Below the pieces are notes generated by a model. That model was not told the origin of the DNA and did no database searches. It was given only the letters and a program-made list of their open reading frames with translations. The position numbers and the translations under genes are program-made. 64,000 bases of DNA from a bacterium (GTDB lineage Bacteria > Actinomycetota > Acidimicrobiia > Spongiisociales > JAENVV01): positions 62,001 through 126,000 of the forward strand of contig JAHEDI010000005.1 in the NCBI GenBank assembly GCA_024641305.1, read 5' to 3'. Of the stretch, positions 25,343 to 34,448 are shown piece after piece. The first letter of the stretch is position 1, and every line of letters starts with the position of its first letter.

Positions 25343-27291
25343 TAGGGCGGTGGGAGTGTTGTCGTGGTGGTAGTCGTGGTGGTAGTCGTCGTCGATGTCG
25401 TCGTGGTGCTGGTGGTAGTCGTCGTAGTCGGGGCCACGGCCAGGATCACCGTGATCTTGGTGCCTTTGGGGAACAGGCCTCCGGCGTCGGGCGTCTGCTC
25501 GACAATCCGGCCGGCCAGGTCGGCGTTTTCGCGCGTTTCCAGGCTCACCACGACTTCGAAGCCGAGTGCTTCGGCGAGTTGTGTGGCGTCCTCGACCGTT
25601 CGGCCGATTAACGACGGAATTGCCTTGGTCTCCGGTCCGATGGAGACGATCAAAAGGATAGTGCTCCCAACTTTGATGTCTCCTGGAGCCGGGATGCTCG
25701 ACACGATCAAACCCTCCTGGAGCTCATCGTCAAAGGCATCTTCCGATTCAACGACAAAGTCAAGGGCTTCGAGTTCGAGCTTCACCTCACGGAAAGACCG
25801 TCCGTGAAGGTCCGGGAGGGTATATAACTCGGGGCCTCCCGACACCACGAGGTCCACCGCTGAGCCGACAGGAACTGGATCGCCCGCCTGGGGATTCTGT
25901 GAGATCACCTGGCCAAGCAGGATGTCGGGATCTGGCTGATTTGTGACAAAGCCGACAATCAGCCCGCGGTCCTTCAAACGTTGTTCGGCTTCGGCCTGGC
26001 TGATTCCGATCAGGATCGGTACCTGAGCTTGTTCCTGACCGTTCGAGATCACGATCTTGACGAGGCTTTGGGCTTCAACTTCCGATTCGGCCGGCGGATC
26101 CGACTCGATCACGGTTCCGGCGACGACGAGGGGGTCCGCCCGGCGTTCCACGTCCCATTTGAGGTCGGCTGCTTGGAGCAGGTTGACGGCGGTCGCTTCG
26201 GTGAGCCCGACCAGGGAAGGCACTTTCACCATGGTTGCCTGGTCGCCACCGCTACCCCCGCCAATCACCTTGAAGAGCACGAACATCAGTGCCACCAGAC
26301 TGAGCAGGAGCACGACCGAGGTGGCGATAAACGGACGGTTGTTGGCGGCGGTAGAGGCACTTGCTACCTGACGATAGGTTTCGTCGGGGGGAACCGTGGG
26401 GGCGGGCATTTCGGTAAGGACTCGGGTGGGAGCGGCGGCCGAAACCAGCTGGGCGGCATTTGGCTTGGCTCCCTGGATGTAGAGCAAAAGGTCTTCGCGC
26501 ATCTCCAAGGCAGTCTGATATCGAGCGTCAGGCACCTTGTCCATGGCCTTGACGACGATCGTCTCGATGTCCGGGGGCAAATGTGGGTTCCCAACCGATG
26601 GAAGCCGGGCGGGTTCGGAGACATGCTGGTATGCCACCGAAACGGGCGAATCGCCGGTGAAAGGTGGCACGCCGGTGAGCATTTCGTACAGGACGACACC
26701 GAGTGAATAGAGGTCTGATCGTTCGTCGAGTGGCTGTCCCTGGGCTTGTTCAGGAGAGAAGTACGTCGCCGTGCCGATGACCGCCCCGGTTTTGGTCAAC
26801 TGCTGTGAGTCGTTCCAGGCGAGGGCTATGCCGAAATCGGTCACTTTGGCAGTTCCGTCGGGCGTCAGAAGAATGTTGGCCGGCTTGAGATCGCGGTGGA
26901 CGAGGCCGGCCCGGTGAGCGACGGCCAGGGCGGCGGAGACTTCGGCGGCGATTTCGGCAGCCCGGCGTGGCATGAGACCGGTTTCGTCATGAATTACGTC
27001 GCGAAGGGTCTTGCCTTCGACAAGTTCCATCACGATGAAGTAGAGCGATCCCTCTTCGCCCCAGTCGAAAATGGACACGATGTTGGGATGCGAAAGATTG
27101 GCCGCAGACTGTGCCTCTCGACGGAATCGGGCGATGAAGTTATCGTCGGTGGCGAACTGGGGATGAAGAATCTTGATGGCGACCCTGCGCCCGAGCAGGG
27201 TATCGGTGGCTTCCCACACGTCGGCCATACCCCCGCGGGCCAGATGTCGGATGAGCTCATATCGGTTCGCTAGTCGGTTGCCCGGTTGCAT
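25342..27291 (-). CDS. pknB: Serine/threonine protein kinase PknB with four PASTA domains
   Basis: A 649-residue transmembrane kinase. The kinase domain (about 10-270) has glycine loop LARGGMADV, VAIKIL lysine, HRDLKPANI and DFG (TDFGIA). A transmembrane helix is near 325-345. Four PASTA domains follow (about 355-615), then a Thr-rich tail. PASTA domains sense muropeptides or lipid II and the kinase phosphorylates growth regulators such as FHA proteins, the MurJ-associated pseudokinase and CwlM. ATG 27291 (MQPGNRLANRYEL) is chosen; the longer open frame upstream overlaps pbpA. pbpA ends 20 bases upstream. Confidence 0.95.
   Translation of the reverse strand: MQPGNRLANRYELIRHLARGGMADVWEATDTLLGRRVAIKILHPQFATDDNFIARFRREAQSAANLSHPNIVSIFDWGEEGSLYFIVMELVEGKTLRDVIHDETGLMPRRAAEIAAEVSAALAVAHRAGLVHRDLKPANILLTPDGTAKVTDFGIALAWNDSQQLTKTGAVIGTATYFSPEQAQGQPLDERSDLYSLGVVLYEMLTGVPPFTGDSPVSVAYQHVSEPARLPSVGNPHLPPDIETIVVKAMDKVPDARYQTALEMREDLLLYIQGAKPNAAQLVSAAAPTRVLTEMPAPTVPPDETYRQVASASTAANNRPFIATSVVLLLSLVALMFVLFKVIGGGSGGDQATMVKVPSLVGLTEATAVNLLQAADLKWDVERRADPLVVAGTVIESDPPAESEVEAQSLVKIVISNGQEQAQVPILIGISQAEAEQRLKDRGLIVGFVTNQPDPDILLGQVISQNPQAGDPVPVGSAVDLVVSGGPELYTLPDLHGRSFREVKLELEALDFVVESEDAFDDELQEGLIVSSIPAPGDIKVGSTILLIVSIGPETKAIPSLIGRTVEDATQLAEALGFEVVVSLETRENADLAGRIVEQTPDAGGLFPKGTKITVILAVAPTTTTTTSTTTTSTTTTTTTTTTTTLPPP
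25345..25431 (-). repeat. Thr-rich low-complexity coding repeat
   Basis: The last residues of PknB are nearly all threonine with a few serines, then LPPP. On the + strand this is a run of gtc/gtg/gta-type triplets. It is a simple coding repeat in an extracellular tail, prone to slippage, and not a CRISPR or noncoding element. Confidence 0.8.
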
Positions 27292-27311
27292 CGGGTGGAT
27301 TGTAGGGTCAC

Positions 27312-28760
27312 TCAAGGCTTCAACCACCGTTCCAGCGTTTCTTTGGCGATCGGCGCCGCCGTTCGGCCTCCCGATGCCTCGTCGCCCTGCACCCCTCCAA
27401 ACTCGACGATGACGGCAATCGCGATCGTAGGTTGGTCGGCGGGAGCGAAACCGACGAACCACGCGTGAGGTGGCTGGCCAGGATTTTCAGCTGTCCCGGT
27501 TTTACCGGCCACGCGGATGCCGTCAATCCGGGCGTTGGTCCCGGTCCCCGAATCGACGGTTTGCACCATGAGCTCGAGCAGGATTGCGGCGGTTGCCTCG
27601 TTCACGGCCCGCCGCCACACTGTCGGCTCGGTGGATGAGATGACCTTGCCGTCGCCGTCGACGATATCGGCCACGAGATACGGAACCATGATTTGTCCAC
27701 GATTGGCTATCCCGGCCGCCATGAGAGCCATGTGTAGCGGAGTGACCCGGACGTCTCGCTGTCCGATGGCCGATTGGGCAAGAGCGGGAAGGTCATCGGA
27801 GAGATCGACCGGTGAAAAGCTTGACGGAATGACCGGAAACGTGAATGGGATTTCGACGCCGAATCCGAAATTCTCTGCCTGTGACTTGAGCGCGCCAGCC
27901 CCGATTTCCATCGCTGCTTGAGCGAACGTCGTATTACAGGAGGAGATAAACCCGCGAGCGAGCGTCACTTCGATCCCAGAACCGCAGGGTCTTCCATCGG
28001 CGTTGGAAATGGTCGATTCGGATCCGGGGAGGGCGAGCGAAGCCGGGTTGGCGAACGTGGAGTCGGCGGTCATCTCGCCGAACTCAAGGGCGGCTGCTGC
28101 GGTAATGATCTTGAATATCGACCCTGGCGGGTAGAGCTCGTTTGCGACCCGGTCCCGCAACGGTTCGTCCGGATCGGCGTCGAGGGCATCGCCGGCCGGA
28201 CCGGCGGTCGCGCCGACGAGTACGGATGGGTCGAACCCGGGAGATGACACATAGGCGAGGATGGCTCCGGTCGAAGGATCCATGGCGACCACCGCACCGA
28301 TTTGTCCGGCCAACGCTTCGCTGGCCGCCTGTTGCAGGGCGACGTCGATTGTCAACCGAATGTTTTCGGGATGCAGGTCATTGCCGAGGACACCGGCAAT
28401 CACGTTGGAAATCGTCAAGTCTTGCTTGCTTCTCAAATCATTGGCATACGCCTGTTCGAGCCCGCGATCTCCAAACAAGAGAGATGAAAAGCCCACCGGA
28501 TGGCCGAGAAGCCCTCCAAATGGATAGGTCCGCACAAAGGTACCGGCGCCGGCCTGGGCCTCCGAGTTGGCAAGCACGACATCATTGCGGTCGAGGATCA
28601 GACCCCGCTCGCGTTCGGATCGGGCGAGCTGCACCCTTGCGTTACGAGGATCGTCCCGGTACCGGTCGGTCGCCAACGCCTGGATGTAGGTGACATTGAC
28701 AAGCAGCAGGCAGAAACCGATCAGGAGGGCGAGCGTGAGGCGGCGAATCGGGCTGTTCAT
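27312..28760 (-). CDS. pbpA: Class B penicillin-binding protein (transpeptidase) PbpA
   Basis: A 482-residue class B PBP with one N-terminal transmembrane helix (about 8-28). Active-site motifs are SIFK (in PPGSIFKIIT), SCN (SSCNTTF) and KTGT (VAGKTGTAE). It crosslinks peptidoglycan. Length and the link to RodA and PknB match mycobacterial PbpA, which acts in elongation and septation. The ATG overlaps the rodA stop, so rodA and pbpA are coupled as a glycosyltransferase/transpeptidase pair. Confidence 0.95.
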   Translation of the reverse strand: MNSPIRRLTLALLIGFCLLLVNVTYIQALATDRYRDDPRNARVQLARSERERGLILDRNDVVLANSEAQAGAGTFVRTYPFGGLLGHPVGFSSLLFGDRGLEQAYANDLRSKQDLTISNVIAGVLGNDLHPENIRLTIDVALQQAASEALAGQIGAVVAMDPSTGAILAYVSSPGFDPSVLVGATAGPAGDALDADPDEPLRDRVANELYPPGSIFKIITAAAALEFGEMTADSTFANPASLALPGSESTISNADGRPCGSGIEVTLARGFISSCNTTFAQAAMEIGAGALKSQAENFGFGVEIPFTFPVIPSSFSPVDLSDDLPALAQSAIGQRDVRVTPLHMALMAAGIANRGQIMVPYLVADIVDGDGKVISSTEPTVWRRAVNEATAAILLELMVQTVDSGTGTNARIDGIRVAGKTGTAENPGQPPHAWFVGFAPADQPTIAIAVIVEFGGVQGDEASGGRTAAPIAKETLERWLKP

Positions 28761-30052
28761 ACCCGCTCCTCATGGGAAATTTGGACGAGAAGGGCGACCA
28801 AAACCAAGTTCGACACCAGTGAAGAACCGCCGTATGACATGAAGGGCAACGTGATGCCGGTGAGGGGGAAGAGGCGGACGATGCCACCGATGATGAGCAA
28901 AGACTGGAGGCCGAACGAGAAGGTCAAGCCGGCCGCCAGGAGCTTTCTGAACAAATCACGGCTGCGCAGGGCGATCCCCATGCCGACGCTGACCATCAAC
29001 GCGTATATCGCCAGTATGAGAACCGAGCCAACCAGGCCGAGTTCCTCGCCGACCGCCGCGAAGATAAAGTCGGTTGGCGCAAACGCAATGAGCGACGGAC
29101 GACCTAATCCGAGACCGGTTCCCGAAAGGCTCCCGGAAGCCATCGCGAAAATACCGTTCGATATTTGGTAACCGGTTGTTTCGTAGTGTTCGAAGGGTAC
29201 CAGCCACGCCTCGAGGCGCGTTTGGACATGCGTGAAGGCGCTCCAGGCAGCGACCGACCCCAGGGTGAACAGCCCTCCGCCGACCACCAGGTACGTGTTG
29301 CGGGCGGTGGCCACATACATCATGGCGATAAAGGTCGAGAAGAGAAGAAGTGAAGCGCCGAGATCCCGCTGGTAGATCATCACCCCGAAGCTGGCAAACC
29401 AGGCCACGAGTATGGGGATCATTTGGCGTGGCTCGGGTAGCTCGAAGGGACCGAATTTGCGAGTCCGCATGGCCAGTGCTTCGTGGCGCTCGGCCAGGAA
29501 CGAGGCCAGAAAGCCGACGATGAGAAGTTTCACAATTTCCCCAGGTTGGAAGCGCATCTGGATCACTCCCAGGTCGATTGACACCCAGAGTCGGGACCCG
29601 TTGACGGCGAGACCGCGAATGGGAAGGGGCCATCGCTGTGGGAGGAGTGGAAGCACGAGCAAACCGAGGGCTGAGAGGAGCATGATGTACCGGTAGCGCC
29701 GGAGAAGCTGCGTTCCGCCCGACGAGAGTCCCCACAGTGCCAGGATCCCCAGGCCTGCCCCGATGAGAAGCCACCACTTTTGTAGCGATGCCATGGCCGG
29801 ATTCAGCCGATAGATCTCTGACAGCCCGACCGCCGTGAGCAGTGCGGCCAGCGGGATGAGATAGGGCGACCCGTTTGGAGCCCATCTGCGGACCGCCGCG
29901 TGAAGCGCGCCGAACGCGGTGATCATGACAAAGAACGTCAACGCCACGTCGTCGCCAATCGCCTGCCGACTGGCGATGTTCACGAGGGCAACCCCGAACG
30001 AGCCGAGCATGGCGGCTGCCAGAATCAATGCACCTTCGGCGGTACGGCTCAC
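28757..30052 (-). CDS. rodA: SEDS-family peptidoglycan polymerase RodA/FtsW
   Basis: A 431-residue SEDS protein with about ten transmembrane helices. The conserved region QMRFQPGEIVKLL and the extracellular loop with WFAS and YQRDLGASLLLF, plus the C-terminal FMSYGGSSL, are standard. It is the glycan polymerase partner of PbpA. Four-base overlaps at both ends bind it to pstP and pbpA. Confidence 0.95.
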   Translation of the reverse strand: MSRTAEGALILAAAMLGSFGVALVNIASRQAIGDDVALTFFVMITAFGALHAAVRRWAPNGSPYLIPLAALLTAVGLSEIYRLNPAMASLQKWWLLIGAGLGILALWGLSSGGTQLLRRYRYIMLLSALGLLVLPLLPQRWPLPIRGLAVNGSRLWVSIDLGVIQMRFQPGEIVKLLIVGFLASFLAERHEALAMRTRKFGPFELPEPRQMIPILVAWFASFGVMIYQRDLGASLLLFSTFIAMMYVATARNTYLVVGGGLFTLGSVAAWSAFTHVQTRLEAWLVPFEHYETTGYQISNGIFAMASGSLSGTGLGLGRPSLIAFAPTDFIFAAVGEELGLVGSVLILAIYALMVSVGMGIALRSRDLFRKLLAAGLTFSFGLQSLLIIGGIVRLFPLTGITLPFMSYGGSSLVSNLVLVALLVQISHEERV

Positions 30053-30756
30053 GTCTGGAAGTCGACTACCGCCACCGTGATGTTGTCATGGCCGCCTGCC
30101 TGATTGGCGGCCTCGATCAGTGACCACACGACTTGGTGCAGCGACTCGGTGGTGGCAAGGGAGAGGATGATGTCGTTATCGATCATGTTTGACAATCCGT
30201 CGGAGCAGAGAATCAAACGGTCCCCTCCCTCCAATCGTTCCTCGAGTTCGTCGGGGATCAATGCGTACGTGAGACCGGCTGCTCTGGTGAGCACGCTCCG
30301 CTGGGGATGGTTGAGGGCTTCTTCGGCTGTGATTTTGCCGGTGGCTTGAAGTTCGGCGACCAGTGTGTGGTCCTGGGTCAATTGATACAGGGCGCCATTT
30401 CTCAATAGGTATATCCGAGAGTCCCCGACATGGCCGATGACGGCCCGGCCGTCCGGGTGAATTTCGGCCAGGCTGATCGTCGTGCCCATGCCACGTAATG
30501 ACATGTCGTCTTCGGTAGCCGCAATGACGGCGTCGTTGCCAGCCAGGACCCGGTGCCCGGGCGATCCGTCTGCAGCGACTGCCGCGGCCAACGCCAGTCG
30601 GCTGGCGATTTCTCCGGCTACATGACCGCCCATGCCGTCGGCCACACCAATCAGCAACGAATCCGAGGTCGTCCCGTCCTCGGTGGGGTAGACGCTGTCT
30701 TCGTTGTGATCACGGACTCGCCCCCGGTGGGTGCCCGTTGCCCAAGTCAACGTCAT
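30049..30756 (-). CDS. pstP: PP2C-type Ser/Thr protein phosphatase PstP
   Basis: A 235-residue PP2C/SpoIIE-type phosphatase. Metal-binding motifs are RDHNEDSV, GVADGMGGH and the late GGHDNITVAVV. It reverses phosphorylation by PknB. The mycobacterial enzyme has a transmembrane helix and an outer domain; this one stops after the catalytic domain, so it is cytoplasmic. It overlaps fhaB and rodA by four bases each. Confidence 0.94.
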   Translation of the reverse strand: MTLTWATGTHRGRVRDHNEDSVYPTEDGTTSDSLLIGVADGMGGHVAGEIASRLALAAAVAADGSPGHRVLAGNDAVIAATEDDMSLRGMGTTISLAEIHPDGRAVIGHVGDSRIYLLRNGALYQLTQDHTLVAELQATGKITAEEALNHPQRSVLTRAAGLTYALIPDELEERLEGGDRLILCSDGLSNMIDNDIILSLATTESLHQVVWSLIEAANQAGGHDNITVAVVDFQT

Positions 30757-31166
30757 CGGACCTCCATGACTGTTTTGCCTACTTGAACTGCGTCACCCTT
30801 GCTGAGGCCGACCGGAGTTGCGATTCGCCGTCCATTGACATAGGTGCCGTTCGTGGATCCTAGATCCTGGATCACCAGCGCACCATCGATCGAGGAAAAG
30901 CGCATGTGGAACTCAGACGCATATGAATCGTCCAGGAACACGTCGGCCTGGTCCGACCGGCCGACCACCACGACGTCTTCAACGGTGAAATCGAGGCCTG
31001 ATTGGTTCTCTGATCGTACAAAAACGATCTCCGATCCGGCCTTGATTCGCTTGCGACGTTCGAACCCGCCGAGATGGGACCCGATGGCCCTGGCGATTTG
31101 CCAGACGAAAAGAAACAGCAGCGCGATGAAGATGAGCTTGAGGATGGCGAGTATGAACTCGGTCAT
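30753..31166 (-). CDS. fhaB: FHA-domain protein with one transmembrane helix (FhaB/FipA-like)
   Basis: The 137-residue product begins MTEFILAILKLIFIALLFLF, a membrane helix, then a basic segment and a FHA domain (about 55-137). The phosphothreonine-binding motifs are GRSDQADVF, FHMRF (replacing the SxxH pattern) and STNGTYVNG. It reads Thr phosphorylation, probably by PknB. The frame is open further upstream, but the ATG at 31166 overlaps the fhaA stop (ATGA) and starts the hydrophobic helix. Confidence 0.9.
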   Translation of the reverse strand: MTEFILAILKLIFIALLFLFVWQIARAIGSHLGGFERRKRIKAGSEIVFVRSENQSGLDFTVEDVVVVGRSDQADVFLDDSYASEFHMRFSSIDGALVIQDLGSTNGTYVNGRRIATPVGLSKGDAVQVGKTVMEVR

Positions 31167-31843
31167 GCAATGAGACGAAGGGTGTAGGCGCTCGGACCGA
31201 ACGACACGACCGATCCGTCGGCCACCAAAGTCGTTTTGGTGATGGGGGTTCCGTTGACGCTGGTCCCGTTTGACGAATGCAGATCTTCTACCCACACGCC
31301 GGACCCATCTCGCCAGAAATGGGCGTGGTTTCTGGACACGGAGCTCTGGCTGATTCGAACATCGCAGTCTTCGGACCGTCCGACCAGAAGCCGGTTGAAC
31401 CGTAGTTCGAATACGCCATCGCTCCCGGTGAGCCTGGCCCACGACTTCAGATCACCGGGGACCGTCGAGACCGTGCAGGTAACTCCTGAGTTGAGATTGG
31501 GATCCTCGATCAGTTTGACACGTACCGGCCCGGCCAATCGCCAGCCGCGCTCGATTGCCGTGTCTTCGGCCGCCCTGGCAAGTTCCTGAAGGTATCGGCC
31601 GGGAAGCTCGTCGGTCAGCAAGTCGGGCGCAATGCGAATCTCGAACTCGTTGGGCGCCTCCGGTCCGGCCGGGCCCTGGGTGACTGCCAGGTCGGCTTCC
31701 CGGATCATTCGGGATGCCAACTCGACCGGGTGTAGTTGACCCTTGAACATTTTGCCGGCCAGGCCTTCCATGGCGTTCTCAAGTCGTTTTTCGATGTGGC
31801 GCACAAGATTCACATCCCTGAGTGTATCCGCTACCAAACCCAT
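31163..31843 (-). CDS. fhaA: FHA-domain protein with DUF3662 N-terminus (FhaA-like)
   Basis: About 226 residues. The first 120 are a DUF3662 domain (start MGLVADTLRDVNLVRHIEKRLE), and the FHA domain is at about 145-226 with GRSEDCDVRIS, SVSRNHAHF and SSNGTSVNG. Mycobacterial FhaA has a long Pro/Gln linker that is nearly absent here. FhaA binds the phosphorylated MviN pseudokinase, and such a partner is encoded at 772-2091. ATG 31843 has an AGGACCAGG upstream; the GTG at 31882 would run against tRNA-Leu. Confidence 0.9.
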   Translation of the reverse strand: MGLVADTLRDVNLVRHIEKRLENAMEGLAGKMFKGQLHPVELASRMIREADLAVTQGPAGPEAPNEFEIRIAPDLLTDELPGRYLQELARAAEDTAIERGWRLAGPVRVKLIEDPNLNSGVTCTVSTVPGDLKSWARLTGSDGVFELRFNRLLVGRSEDCDVRISQSSVSRNHAHFWRDGSGVWVEDLHSSNGTSVNGTPITKTTLVADGSVVSFGPSAYTLRLIA

Positions 31844-31884
31844 ACCTGGTCCTGTGCGGGTCGTGGTATCTTGTAATTCCACTC

Positions 31885-31968
31885 GGGCGAGTGGCGGAAT
31901 TGGCAGACGCGCAGGCTTCAGGTGCCTGTGAGCTTAGGCTCGTGGGGGTTCAAGTCCCCCTTCGCCCA
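31885..31968 (+). tRNA. tRNA-Leu (CAG)
   Basis: An 84-base class II cloverleaf. The acceptor pairs GGGCGAG with TTCGCCC, the anticodon loop is TTCAGGT (CAG) on CAGGC/GCCTG, the variable arm is long (TGAGCTTAGGCTCGT), and the T arm is GGGGGTTCAAGTCCCCC. CCA is not encoded. It diverges from fhaA. Confidence 0.96.
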
Positions 31969-32137
31969 CGGCTGGTCGCTTGAGCGACCGCTGGTCGCAC
32001 GCGGTTCTGTCGCGTGGTTTGCAACTTCTTGCACGACCCTGCTTCATAGTCAATCTAACCAACGAACGATGACGCTACGGAGACGAACTCTCAACGCACG
32101 GAGCGGTCTAATGTTCTGCTCCCCTTAATAGGAACGC

Positions 32138-33178
32138 ATGTTTCCCGAACCGCGTGGCCGGCGCCGCCGCCGTAAGCTGATTCTTCCCGTGCTGCTGTCG
32201 GGGGCTATTGCGATCTCGTTGCTGCTTGGCTCGTTGGGGACCGGCAAGGTGGCCTCCCGGGACTTCTACGATATCGTCACTGAGATCACGCTCGACATCC
32301 GATCAGACGCTGACAGCTTTTTCGAGTTGGCCACCGGACCGCTTCTAATGGGTCGTGACGAGTACGTGGCTGCCATCGAGCAAGTCGAGGACTCACTGAC
32401 CACGGCTCTCGAAATGGTGCCGCCGCCGGAAGATTTGCCCGCCGAGATGCGGGGGACCCGTCGGTTGGCCGTGACCACCTTTGAACGCTGGCAGGCGGGC
32501 GTGACATCGTTCAAAGAAGCGACCCTCAAGGTTGTCGACCTTCCAACCACGGGACTGGGCGACGCCGAGTTGGCAGCAGCGGTTTCCGAGTTACGGGTTG
32601 CCGACGAGCTGTATCGAGTTCTGATCCAAGAGCTCGACACGGTGCGACTTGAGTTGGAGCTCCCAGAAACCCAGATGCCGGACGTTCGCTTCGTACCGGT
32701 TGACTCGGTGACGACCGGCTTCATCATGAGCCTGAGCGAGCGCCTCCGATCCTCGGAAGTATTGACCGGCCAGCGAGCCCTTGAGATCAGCAACCTGATC
32801 ACGGACCCCGCTCCGATGGGCGGTAGTGAAGGTTTTGACGCCGACCGGCTCCCGTACACGGAGACCGTTACCGTTCAGGTGGTGATCTTCAACGGCGGCA
32901 ACCTACCCGAGAATAACTTGACGATCGCCCTGACCATGCAAGACGCTTCTTCCGGCGAGCCAATACAAAGATCGGAAACGATTGATCTCCTTGAAGCCAA
33001 TGCCCAGGGGGCGGTCAGCTTTGTTGACCTGCCAGTCGAAGGAGGCCAGCGTTATCTCATCTCCGTACGGGCCGTAACGGAGGTAATCGACGTCGACGCT
33101 CCGGGCGCTGAAACCTTGGAGATCTTTATCAGTCAGGATGCGCAAATTCCCGACAGTACGACCACGACGACCCCCTAG
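32138..33178 (+). CDS. Membrane-anchored or secreted hypothetical protein
   Basis: A 346-residue protein with basic start RGRRRRRKL and a hydrophobic helix (about 14-36) that acts as signal or anchor. Residues about 45-240 are mainly amphipathic helices, and about 250-335 look like an Ig-like/CARDB beta-sandwich (ETVTVQVVIFNGGNLPENNLTIAL). It ends STTTTTP. I do not recognise the family. TAGGAA lies five bases before the ATG. serS follows after 12 bases, so it may be cotranscribed. Confidence 0.7.
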   Translation: MFPEPRGRRRRRKLILPVLLSGAIAISLLLGSLGTGKVASRDFYDIVTEITLDIRSDADSFFELATGPLLMGRDEYVAAIEQVEDSLTTALEMVPPPEDLPAEMRGTRRLAVTTFERWQAGVTSFKEATLKVVDLPTTGLGDAELAAAVSELRVADELYRVLIQELDTVRLELELPETQMPDVRFVPVDSVTTGFIMSLSERLRSSEVLTGQRALEISNLITDPAPMGGSEGFDADRLPYTETVTVQVVIFNGGNLPENNLTIALTMQDASSGEPIQRSETIDLLEANAQGAVSFVDLPVEGGQRYLISVRAVTEVIDVDAPGAETLEIFISQDAQIPDSTTTTTP

Positions 33179-33190
33179 GATCAAACCGCG

Positions 33191-34444
33191 ATGATTGACA
33201 TCAACCTGCTCCGCGATCGACCCGACGAACTGAGGGCCGCCCTGACCAGGCGTGGCGCCGAGATCGACGTTGGTCGACTGGTCGAGCTTGATGCCTCGCT
33301 GCGCCTGATCCGGAGGAGCGCCGAGGAGGCCAGGGCCGGCCAGAAGGTTATCGGCAAAGAGATCGCGACCCTCCCCGCCGAAGGTCGACCAGCGGCCGTC
33401 GAACGGGCCGCGGTCCTTGCCGACGAGTACAAACGATTGTCGGCCGACGCCGACGAACTCCAAGCTGAGTTTGATGCTTTGTGGGTCACCGTTCCCAACC
33501 TTGCTCACGAATCGGTCCCCACGGGCGAAACAGACGCCGACAACGTCGAAATCAAGCAGTGGGGGGTTCCGCGGGTATTCGACTTTGATGTTCGAGACCA
33601 CCAGGACATCGGAGAGGCTCTGGGGATCATCGACGTCGTGGCCGGCGCGAAGGTGTCCGGTTCGCGCTTTGCGTATCTGAAGGGCCAGGCGGTGATGCTT
33701 GAACTCGGGCTCGTCAGATGGGCGCTGGAGTTGTTGTCCGGTGAGGGCTTCACCCCGGTGATTCCTCCCGTGCTTGTCAGGGAGGAGGCCCTGTTCGGAA
33801 CGGGGTTTTTCCCGGCCGACCGCGAACAAGTGTATTCGCTAGGTGATGACGATCTTTACCTGGTCGGTACGGCCGAAGTGCCTCTGGCCGCCCTGCATGC
33901 AGACGAGATCCTGACCGGTGAGCTGCCGATTCGATACGCAGGATTCTCGACCTGTTTCCGACGCGAAGCAGGCACGTACGGGAAGGACACTCGGGGAATC
34001 TTCCGGGTCCATCAGTTCGACAAGGTCGAGATGTTTTCGTTCTGTCATCCAGATACATCCTGGGCCGAACACGAGTTCCTCTTTGGAATGGAGGAGAGAA
34101 TCGTCCAGGCCCTCGAGTTGCCATACCGGGTGATGAACGTGGCCGCCGGTGACTTGGGGTCGAGTGCTGCCAAGAAGTACGACATCGAAGCATGGATTCC
34201 TTCACAGAATACCTATCGGGAAATTACCTCCTGTTCGAACACGACCGATTATCAAGCCCGACGGCTCAAAATACGGATGAAGGACGACACCGGCAACCGG
34301 ACGATTCACACACTCAACGGCACGGCCGTAGCGGTCGGCCGAACCATTCTGGCCATCATCGAGAATCACCAACAGTCCGATGGCACGGTGCTGCTCCCGG
34401 AGGCGATCCGGCCGTATGCCGGGTTCGACGTACTCGGCGCCTGA
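33191..34444 (+). CDS. serS: Seryl-tRNA synthetase
   Basis: A 417-residue class II synthetase. The N-terminal long coiled-coil arm (about 1-105) reads the tRNA-Ser variable arm. Motif 2 includes FSTCFRREAG and HQFDKVEMF, and motif 3 is near GRTILAIIENHQ. The Ser-specific EITSCSNTTDYQARR is present. It charges tRNA-Ser with serine. The next gene starts four bases after its stop. Confidence 0.97.
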   Translation: MIDINLLRDRPDELRAALTRRGAEIDVGRLVELDASLRLIRRSAEEARAGQKVIGKEIATLPAEGRPAAVERAAVLADEYKRLSADADELQAEFDALWVTVPNLAHESVPTGETDADNVEIKQWGVPRVFDFDVRDHQDIGEALGIIDVVAGAKVSGSRFAYLKGQAVMLELGLVRWALELLSGEGFTPVIPPVLVREEALFGTGFFPADREQVYSLGDDDLYLVGTAEVPLAALHADEILTGELPIRYAGFSTCFRREAGTYGKDTRGIFRVHQFDKVEMFSFCHPDTSWAEHEFLFGMEERIVQALELPYRVMNVAAGDLGSSAAKKYDIEAWIPSQNTYREITSCSNTTDYQARRLKIRMKDDTGNRTIHTLNGTAVAVGRTILAIIENHQQSDGTVLLPEAIRPYAGFDVLGA

Positions 34445-34448
34445 TCGA

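Noticed and set aside
25345-25431. Repetitive triplets that might suggest a CRISPR-like or tandem array
   Set aside because: They encode the Thr-rich tail of PknB in frame; there are no spacers.
25981-26706. 241-residue plus-strand frame
   Set aside because: Antisense to pknB with Gly/His/Asp-rich composition and no ribosome site.
31743-31931. Plus-strand frame ending ASGGIGRRAGFRCL
   Set aside because: It reads through the start of tRNA-Leu; a common false call.
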